DNA of 64,000 nt, taken from positions 6,253,501 to 6,317,500 of the forward strand of contig NZ_JAYMGI010000002.1 in NCBI RefSeq assembly GCF_035825295.1. Direction: 5' to 3'. This DNA is from Actinacidiphila sp. DG2A-62. Its GTDB lineage: Bacteria > Actinomycetota > Actinomycetes > Streptomycetales > Streptomycetaceae. Under the pieces are notes generated by a model that searched no databases, was not told where the DNA came from, and was given only the letters and a program-made list of their open reading frames with translations. This document shows positions 58,611 through 64,000 of this stretch, piece after piece. The position numbers and the translations under genes are program-made. Positions within the stretch are counted from its first letter, which is position 1. Every line of letters begins with the position of its first letter.

Positions 58611-59557
58611 CGGGCACCAACCCGGACGCCGGGACAAACCCCCGGATCAGGTCCCACCCGTTACACCACTTCCAAAGACGCAACCGAACACGGCTTCCTG
58701 CTCTTCCCGGCCACGCGGCAGCGTGCCACTCGCCTAGACCCGCAGGTGTAGGGGGTCCCGGGTTACGTTCCCTGCTCTTCGCCTGCCGCTCCCAAGACCC
58801 CAGGGATGCTGCTGTTGGCGGACGTTGATGTCTACCAGGACGTGGCTGTTCGCGCCGGTCATCAACGAGCCGGGGCGGCGCGGCCCTTGATGACTCGTGA
58901 GGGTGGGGGTGCCGCATGGATATGTCCGAGCCGAATTTCGCTAACGGCAAATGAATTTTCTCGTCAAAGGGTGGACGACTCGGCGGCATCCATGGCAAAG
59001 TATGGCTTTCCCCGGTTCGTTGCGGTGACCGTTTCCCTGTGCCCGTCCATGCGACTCGTGTTGCCCCACTGTTGTAGACGACGAAGTGCGGATGGACCTA
59101 CCGTCACGTTACTGACGTGAGCCCGGGGTCGACTGCTTGGAGCATCGATAGCACGATTATGAGAGTCCGCTGCCCCCGTATTTGTGTCCCTCGCCGTGGG
59201 TAGGGAGCAGGGCTGCCCGCCCCTGCCGCCTGGGGCTACGGTCCCTATAACACGGAAAATACCGTCAGGCAAAACGCTCTTTCTGAGGATCATTGTTGTC
59301 GTCCCGCACCGACTGCTTGGCAGCGGATCAGCGGGGACTGCGGCCGGCGGCAAGGGGCTGCCGCCGTGTCCTTGCCGCGTTGCGTCCATGTGATTGCGCG
59401 GTTCGACGAGATGAGGGTCCTCTTTGCGACGAGCAACACGTCACTTCCAGCCGGTCCGAACATCGGTTCCGCGCCGTCCGGGACGGGGACGGGACAGAGG
59501 TACAACGGCTCCTCCCGCCAGCGGACTGCAGGAGGTTACGGCCGAGAAGGGGGCCGC
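58611..59557. other. Gene-free region upstream of xis-int
   Basis: Nearly 950 bases with no supportable gene. Noted structures: TCACGT-TACTG-ACGTGA at 59104-59120, and an AT-richer patch at 59235-59300 (CCCTATAACACGGAAAATACC) that may contain a promoter or integrase arm-type sites. The region probably controls xis-int and may hold part of the recombination machinery's binding sites. Confidence 0.4.
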
Positions 59558-59761
59558 GTGATCGGGCGGCCGAAAGGTGACGTGCTGATGACGGTGCCGG
59601 AGGTACTGGAAGAGCTAAATGGTATCTCGCGGCGAACATTTTACCGGTGGCGTGAGCTTGGTATGGGGCCGAAAGCGTTCAAGTTGCCGAATGGTGAATT
59701 GCGCATCCGGCGCAGCGTGTTCGTGCAGTGGTTGGCTGACAGAGAGGATGAGGCGGCTTGA
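59558..59761 (+). CDS. xis: Excisionase-type helix-turn-helix protein
   Basis: A 67-residue protein from GTG 59558 (ATG 59588 is an alternative, giving 57 residues). It contains LMTVPEVLEELNGISRRTFYRWRELGMGP, a MerR/AlpA-like winged helix, shown here in pieces as TVPEVLEELNGISRRTFYRW, then KLPNGELRIRRSVFVQWLAD. These small proteins bend DNA at att sites and steer the integrase towards excision. Its stop overlaps the integrase TTG start (TTGA), giving coupled production. Confidence 0.85.
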   Translation: MIGRPKGDVLMTVPEVLEELNGISRRTFYRWRELGMGPKAFKLPNGELRIRRSVFVQWLADREDEAA

Positions 59762-61137
59762 AGACCAGCGACGTTCGCATATGGAGCGTCAGGGTCAAGC
59801 GACGACAAGGGAAAGACACCTACGAGGTGCGGTGGGCCGTAGCCGGGCGCGAAATCTCTCGATCCCGGGCGACCAAAGGGCTCGCTGACAAGCTCAGGGC
59901 GCGCTTGCTGATGGCTCAGGAAGCCGGAGAGCAGTTCGACACGGAGACCGGCCTTCCCGCATCCATGGAGGAACAGCAGGCCGGACTCAGTTGGTACGCG
60001 TTTGCGCTGAAATACCTCGCGATGAAGTGGCCCCATGCCGCTCCGAACTACCGTGACGACATCAACGAGGCTCTCACTGCCGTGACGAAAGCGTTGGTGC
60101 CCAAGCGTCCAGACCAACCCTCGGACAACGCTTTGCAACGAGCCCTGCGCGACTGGGCGTTCGTGCTGCCAGGACCAGCTGAGCGAGAGATGCCGACTGG
60201 AGCAGCCGCTGCGATCGACTGGGTGGCCATGCATTCGCCTGCGCTGAGGGACCTCGAACAACCGGCCGTGATGCGCGGAGTGCTCGATGCTCTGAAGCTG
60301 AAACTGGACGGGACGGCGGCCAGCAGCGAGACGGTGAAGAGGAAGCGAAAGGTTCTGGTCAACGCGCTCAACTATGCGGTGGAGTTGGGCGAAATCAAAG
60401 ACAACCCCGTGAACGCGGTGTCCTGGCAGAAGCCGCCCCGGGTGATACCCGTCGATCCCCGCGTGGTGGCCAACCCCAAACAGGCGCGCGTACTGATCGA
60501 CGCGGTGTCGTATGTGGGCGGGTACGAGCGGGCCCGGGGGCGCCGCCTGGTGGGGCTGTTCGCTGGGATGTACTACGCCGGTCTCCGCCCCGCCGAGGCC
60601 GTCGGCGTGGCGCGCGTAGATTGTGACCTGCCGGAGGAAGGGTGGGGCCGGGTTCTGCTGCACCGTACCCGGCCGACGGCGGGCAAGAAGTGGACCGGGA
60701 CCGGCGAGGTGCACGACGACCGCGGGTTGAAAAACCGTGAGCCGGAAGATGTCCGGCCCGTGCCTCTGCCGCCGCAACTAGTCGCGATTTGGCGCGAGAG
60801 CATCGACACCTTCGGCACGGCCGACGACGGCCGACTCTTCTTCAACGAGCGCGGTGGCCTCGTGGGTTCCTCCACCTACTCGCGGGTGTGGGCGGAGGCT
60901 CGGGAACTCGGACTGCCGCCCGAACTTGCCGCCAGCCCTCTGGCCGACCGTCCGTACGACCTCCGTCACTCGGCGTTGTCAACCTGGCTGAACGCAGGGC
61001 TCGATCCCACGGAGGTGGCTGAACGTGCTGGTAACAGCGTCGAGATCCTCCTAGCCAGGTACGCCAAATGTCTGCACGGCAGACACGTCGTAGCCAATCG
61101 CCGTATCGACGCCCTGCTGAATGAATACGAGTCATGA
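59758..61137 (+). CDS. int: Tyrosine recombinase / integrase
   Basis: A 459-residue phage-type integrase from TTG 59758. The N-terminal half is arm- and core-binding (SVRVKRRQGKDTYEVRWAVA, RKRKVLVNALNYAVELGEI). Catalytic residues are R277 in AGLRPAEA, R403-H404 in DLRHSALSTW, and the nucleophile Y435 in LARYAKCLHG. It recombines att sites to insert or excise the element. It ends 206 bases before the 3' end of tRNA-Arg(CCG), the expected attachment site. A 16-bp terminator stem follows directly. Confidence 0.92.
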   Translation: MKTSDVRIWSVRVKRRQGKDTYEVRWAVAGREISRSRATKGLADKLRARLLMAQEAGEQFDTETGLPASMEEQQAGLSWYAFALKYLAMKWPHAAPNYRDDINEALTAVTKALVPKRPDQPSDNALQRALRDWAFVLPGPAEREMPTGAAAAIDWVAMHSPALRDLEQPAVMRGVLDALKLKLDGTAASSETVKRKRKVLVNALNYAVELGEIKDNPVNAVSWQKPPRVIPVDPRVVANPKQARVLIDAVSYVGGYERARGRRLVGLFAGMYYAGLRPAEAVGVARVDCDLPEEGWGRVLLHRTRPTAGKKWTGTGEVHDDRGLKNREPEDVRPVPLPPQLVAIWRESIDTFGTADDGRLFFNERGGLVGSSTYSRVWAEARELGLPPELAASPLADRPYDLRHSALSTWLNAGLDPTEVAERAGNSVEILLARYAKCLHGRHVVANRRIDALLNEYES

Positions 61138-61141
61138 TCAG

Positions 61142-61181
61142 CATCGAGCGCCCCGCAGCACTAGTTGCGGGGCGCTCGATG
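61142..61181 (+). terminator. Terminator of the integrase gene
   Basis: A perfect 16-bp stem (CATCGAGCGCCCCGCA with TGCGGGGCGCTCGATG) around the loop GCACTAGT, just after the int stop. Confidence 0.75.
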
Positions 61182-61284
61182 TCCCCGTTCTAGGGGATTG
61201 TTCCGCGAATGTCCGATCCCGCGCATGTCCCGCGCTGCCCGTCCTAGAGGTGCCTTGCGTGGCGCATGGTTGCACACAGTGACA

Positions 61285-61321
61285 GACCCCCTGGTCAGGC
61301 GAACTACCTGATCAGGGGGTC
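61285..61321 (-). terminator. Probable terminator downstream of tRNA-Arg
   Basis: GACCCCCTGGTCAGG and CCTGATCAGGGGGTC form a 15-bp stem with one mismatch around CGAACTA, 22 bases beyond the tRNA 3' end. It would end transcription of the tRNA and separate the element from it. Confidence 0.6.
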
Positions 61322-61342
61322 TTGTAGGCACCTGACCTGCGG

Positions 61343-61390
61343 TGCCCCCGGCAGGATTCGAACCTGCGCACACGGCTCCGGAGGCCGTTG
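61343..61390. other. Candidate attachment site (element right end) in the tRNA 3' half
   Basis: Elements encoding such integrases usually recombine within the 3' end of a tRNA gene, restoring it. The integrase gene lies 206 bp away on the correct side. I could not find a second copy of TGCCCCCGGCAGGATTCGAA elsewhere in the window, so the other att site is inferred to lie to the left, outside it. Confidence 0.45.
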
Positions 61391-61414
61391 CTCTATCCCC
61401 TGAGCTACGGGGGC
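61343..61414 (-). tRNA. tRNA-Arg (CCG anticodon)
   Basis: Read on the minus strand, GCCCCCGTAGCTCAGGGGA starts the acceptor and D-arm, the anticodon loop is CTCCGGA (anticodon CCG, reading CGG codons), and the T-arm contains GGTTCGAATCC; the 7-bp acceptor stem closes with CGGGGGC and discriminator A. The CCA is not encoded. The 3' half next to the integrase is the likely bacterial attachment site, and the gene remains complete after integration. Confidence 0.95.
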
Positions 61415-61593
61415 GACGGGAAGAACAGTACCAGGTTGGGAGGGGTGGGCCTGACAGGGTTTCGGTGGGGTGGGGGAGGGGGCGCGGGTGGAGGCTGTGG
61501 TGGGGGCGGATGGGGGAGCGGGGTTCACCCTTGGGCGGGAAGAAATGGGGAAAACGCGGACGGGTCGCGGCGGGCACGCCTAGGCTTTCGGGT

Positions 61594-62100
61594 GTGACGG
61601 GCGCGTCCGGCCGGGTCCTTGTGGTGGATGACAACAAGGTGATCCGGCAGCTGATCAGGGTCAACCTTGAGCTGGAGGGCTTCGAGGTCGTGACCGCGGC
61701 CGATGGTGCCGAGTGCCTGGAGATCGTGCACCGCGTGCAGCCGGATGTCGTGACGCTCGACGTGGTGATGCCCCGGCTCGACGGTGAGCGCACGGCCGCC
61801 CGGCTGCGCGCCGATCCCCGTACGCAGGACACCGGCATCGTCATGGTCAGCGCCGGCACCGTCGCGGACGGTGTCGGCGACGCCTACCTGGCCAAGCCGT
61901 TCGAGCCCGCCGAGCTGGTCGAGACGGTACGCCGCCTCGCCGCGCGCCGCGCCGCCTCCCCGCCCGGCGGCGACCAGTGCGGCCCGGGTGGCCCAGCCGG
62001 CCCGGGCGGCCCGAGCACCCCCAGCGGCTCCGACGACCCCGACGTCGACCCGCCGCCCGACCAGTACCGTGGCCGCACCCCCGCCACCTCCGGCCCGTAG
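61594..62100 (+). CDS. Response regulator receiver protein
   Basis: A 168-residue single-domain response regulator from GTG 61594. Acidic pocket D12/D13 (VLVVDDNK), phosphoacceptor D56 (TLDVVMPRLDG) and K101 (LAKPFEP) are intact; the switch Ser/Thr is in MVSAGT. A 45-residue Gly/Pro/Asp-rich tail replaces an output domain, so it probably acts by protein contact. This gene, next to tRNA-Arg and upstream of nrtL and lysA, is part of the conserved chromosomal background, not of the element. Confidence 0.88.
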   Translation: MTGASGRVLVVDDNKVIRQLIRVNLELEGFEVVTAADGAECLEIVHRVQPDVVTLDVVMPRLDGERTAARLRADPRTQDTGIVMVSAGTVADGVGDAYLAKPFEPAELVETVRRLAARRAASPPGGDQCGPGGPAGPGGPSTPSGSDDPDVDPPPDQYRGRTPATSGP

Positions 62101-62268
62101 GCGGGTAGCCGGTGGGTGGCCCGGTGGGCCCGGTGGGCCGGCGGCCCGGGAGACCGGCCGGCCCGTAGCCCCGCGCGCGCGTCGATCCGCCCGCCGCGGG
62201 CAGCGGGAGGGGGCCTCCGCCGAAACCCCCTCGCCCTCCCCGCCCCCTCCTCCCCTACGCTTTTGTGC

Positions 62269-63402
62269 GTGACCCCCGCCGAGCTGTCCCGCACCGTCCT
62301 CGCGACGGTGCGCCGTGCCGTCGAGGCCGGGGAGCTGGACGTGCCCGCGCTGCCGGAGCGCGCCGTGGTGCAGCGCCCGCCGCGTCCCGGCTGCGGCGAC
62401 TACGCGACCAATGTCGCGCTCCAGCTCGCCGGCCCGGCCGGTCGCAGCCCGTACGAGGTCGCCGCCGTGCTCGCCCGCCGGCTGGAGAAGGAGCCGGGCA
62501 TCGCCGGGGTCGAGATCGCCGGCGCCGGATTCCTGAACATCACGCTCGACGCGTGTGCGTACGGCGACGTCGTACGCCAGGTGCGCCAGCAGCGCGGCGG
62601 CTACGGGCACGGGGACGGCCTGGCCGACGAGGCGCTGACCGTCACCGGCGACACCGGCCCCCGCGCCGCCGTCGTCGCCGAAGCGGTCAACGCGCTGCTG
62701 CACGCCGCAGGCGCGCGCCCCGGCCCGCCGCAGCCCGTCACCGTCGCCGAGCCGCCGCTCCCGGCCGCCGAGCCGCCGTTCCCGGCCGCCGATTCGCCGC
62801 TCCCGCCGGCCGCGCCGCCGCTTCCGTCCGCCGATCCGGCGCTCCCGGTCACCGCGCCGCCGCTCCCGTCCGCCGAACCACCGCTCCAGGACACCACGCC
62901 CGCCGCGCCCCCCGCGCCGGGCGCCCTCGGCCCCGACGCCACCCGCTGGGCCTACCTCCGCCCGCCCGCCGAGGACGTCCCCCGCCTCACCCCCGACCTC
63001 CTCGTGCAGCGCGAGGCCAACCCGCTGTTCCGCGTCCGCTACGCCCACGCCCGCACCCGGGCACTGCAACGCCACGCCCACGACCTGGGCATCGACGTCG
63101 AACAGCCGGCGCAGGACCCGTACCACCACCCCGCCGAGACCGAGTTGCTCGGCCTGATCGCCGACTTCCCGCGCGTCGTGGAGACCGCCGCGCGCCGCCA
63201 CGCGCCCGACCGGGTGGCGCGGCACCTGGAGCGGCTCGCCGACGCCTTCCTGCGCTTCCAGCAGGAGTGTCCGCCGCTGCCGAAGGGCGACGAGAAACCC
63301 TCGGCCGCCCACGCCGCCCGCCTCCGCCTCGCCGACGCGACGGGCGTCGTGCTCGCCGGCGGCCTGCACCTCCTCGGCATCACCGCCCCCGACCACCTCT
63401 GA
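62269..63402 (+). CDS. nrtL: ArgS-related anticodon-binding protein NrtL
   Basis: A 377-residue protein from GTG 62269. It resembles the N-terminal additional domain (SRTVLATVRRAVEAGELDVP, CGDYATNVALQLAGPAGRSP, IAGVEIAGAGFLNITLDACA) and the DALR anticodon-binding domain of arginyl-tRNA synthetase (NPLFRVRYAHARTRALQRHA, LIADFPRVVETAARRHAPDR, GVVLAGGLHLLGI) but lacks the catalytic Rossmann core. In its place is a Pro/Leu/Ala-rich stretch of repeated PPLPSAE-like units at about 162-207. Members lie upstream of lysA in Streptomyces, as here. It probably binds tRNA; it cannot charge it. Confidence 0.85.
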   Translation: MTPAELSRTVLATVRRAVEAGELDVPALPERAVVQRPPRPGCGDYATNVALQLAGPAGRSPYEVAAVLARRLEKEPGIAGVEIAGAGFLNITLDACAYGDVVRQVRQQRGGYGHGDGLADEALTVTGDTGPRAAVVAEAVNALLHAAGARPGPPQPVTVAEPPLPAAEPPFPAADSPLPPAAPPLPSADPALPVTAPPLPSAEPPLQDTTPAAPPAPGALGPDATRWAYLRPPAEDVPRLTPDLLVQREANPLFRVRYAHARTRALQRHAHDLGIDVEQPAQDPYHHPAETELLGLIADFPRVVETAARRHAPDRVARHLERLADAFLRFQQECPPLPKGDEKPSAAHAARLRLADATGVVLAGGLHLLGITAPDHL

Positions 63403-63576
63403 TCCCCCGACCACCTCTGAACCCCCGGCCGCGCCGGTACGCGCCCGCGACGCCCGCCCCGCACCCGGCCGCCGATCACGCCGACACGCCGACACGCCCG
63501 TCACACCGATCACGCCGAGCCAAGCGCCCAGCACCACCAGAGCACCACCCGAGCCCCGCACAGAAAGTCCACGCCC

Positions 63577-64000
63577 GTGAGCCGCTCCGCACACCCCGCA
63601 GGCCCCCGTCACGCCGACGTGCTGCCCGAAGGGCACTACGCCGCGCCGCCCGCCGACCTCAACCACCTCGACCCGCGGATCTGGTCGCGCACCGTGACCC
63701 GTAACGACGACGGCGCCGCGCAGGTCGGCGGCCTGGACGTACGGGCGCTGGCGCAGGAGTACGGCACCCCCGCGTACGTGATGGACGAGCAGGACTTCCG
63801 GGCCCGCTGCCGGGCCTGGCGCAGTGCCTTCGGGGACGGCGCCGACGTGTTCTACGCCGGCAAGGCGTTCCTGTCCCGCGCCGTGGTCAGGTGGCTGCAC
63901 GAGGAGGGCCTGAACCTCGACGTCTGCTCCGGCACCGAACTCGCGGTCGCGCTCGACGCCGGCATGCCCGCCGAGCGGATCGCGCTGCACGGCAACAACA
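63577..64000 (+). CDS. lysA: Diaminopimelate decarboxylase (3' end outside the window)
   Basis: The first 141 codons of LysA from GTG 63577. The PLP-binding lysine is K96 in FYAGKAFLS, within the fold-type III barrel start EYGTPAYVMDEQDFRARC; LDVCSGTELAVALDAGMP and ALHGNN are typical LysA stretches. The enzyme decarboxylates meso-diaminopimelate to L-lysine, the last step of lysine synthesis. In Streptomyces it precedes hom-thrC-thrB, which would lie beyond the window. Confidence 0.92.
   Translation, partial: MSRSAHPAGPRHADVLPEGHYAAPPADLNHLDPRIWSRTVTRNDDGAAQVGGLDVRALAQEYGTPAYVMDEQDFRARCRAWRSAFGDGADVFYAGKAFLSRAVVRWLHEEGLNLDVCSGTELAVALDAGMPAERIALHGNN

Noticed and set aside
61525..63990. 821-codon minus-strand frame opposite the response regulator, nrtL and lysA
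   Set aside because: Gly/Arg/Val-rich mirror of three conserved plus-strand genes.
1..64000. CRISPR arrays
   Set aside because: No regularly spaced direct repeats of 24-40 bp were seen; repeats found are palindromes or codon-driven.

Overview
The window looks like a Streptomyces (or very close relative) chromosome. It is very GC-rich, uses many GTG and TTG starts, and ends at 61.3-64 kb in a characteristic actinomycete block: tRNA-Arg(CCG), a response regulator, the ArgS-related protein NrtL and lysA. Almost everything to the left, about 1-61.2 kb, reads as accessory DNA. I interpret it as one large integrated element, or several stacked ones. It ends in an excisionase and a tyrosine integrase whose gene abuts the 3' end of the tRNA. 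I found no second copy of the tRNA 3' end, so the left boundary is probably outside the window.

Layout. (1) 0-7.5 kb, plus strand: small hypothetical proteins, two HxlR-type regulators, an MFS transporter and an ATP-grasp ligase (a possible small-peptide or amino-acid-conjugate cassette), a DUF317 protein and a sortase-anchored surface protein with an LAxTG motif. An 891-bp IS5-family element follows at 7.5-8.4 kb. (2) 8.5-18.7 kb: a mobilisation block, mostly one minus-strand operon. It runs from a small protein through a replication-type protein (apparently frameshifted), a helicase-loader-type ATPase, a WhiB protein, a DUF2637 membrane protein and MobC to a relaxase. No FtsK/TraB-type coupling protein is visible. 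(3) 18.7-24.3 kb: a gene-free control region with strong palindromes, then a LuxR-like pair and small DNA-binding or zinc-binding proteins. (4) 24.3-26.9 kb: a large, less GC-rich SF2 helicase with five C-terminal helicase-associated repeats. (5) 27.7-36.2 kb: a conservon, i.e. sensor kinase, roadblock protein, DUF742 protein, small GTPase and cytochrome P450, with small companion genes. (6) 36.5-43.3 kb: regulators, a 2H phosphoesterase, a GNAT acetyltransferase, an RsbW-like ATPase and a Nudix hydrolase. (7) 43.5-51.3 kb: the most interesting part, a lanthipeptide cluster of the FxLD type. It has a 58-residue precursor, LanB, LanC and a fusion of a second LanB-type C-terminal domain with a protein-isoaspartate-type methyltransferase, followed by a helical-repeat protein. 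(8) 51.5-58.6 kb: FkbM methyltransferase, lipoprotein, ATPase, MmyB-like regulator, type III polyketide synthase and an IS256 element. (9) 59.5-61.1 kb: xis and int.

Four genes (near 18.06, 36.78, 42.68 and 55.6 kb) each become a coherent family member only if the reading frame shifts by one base. They are either decaying accessory genes or sequence errors. Several genes appear to use non-standard starts (CTG at 808 and 6488, possibly ATC at 42186) behind good Shine-Dalgarno sequences.
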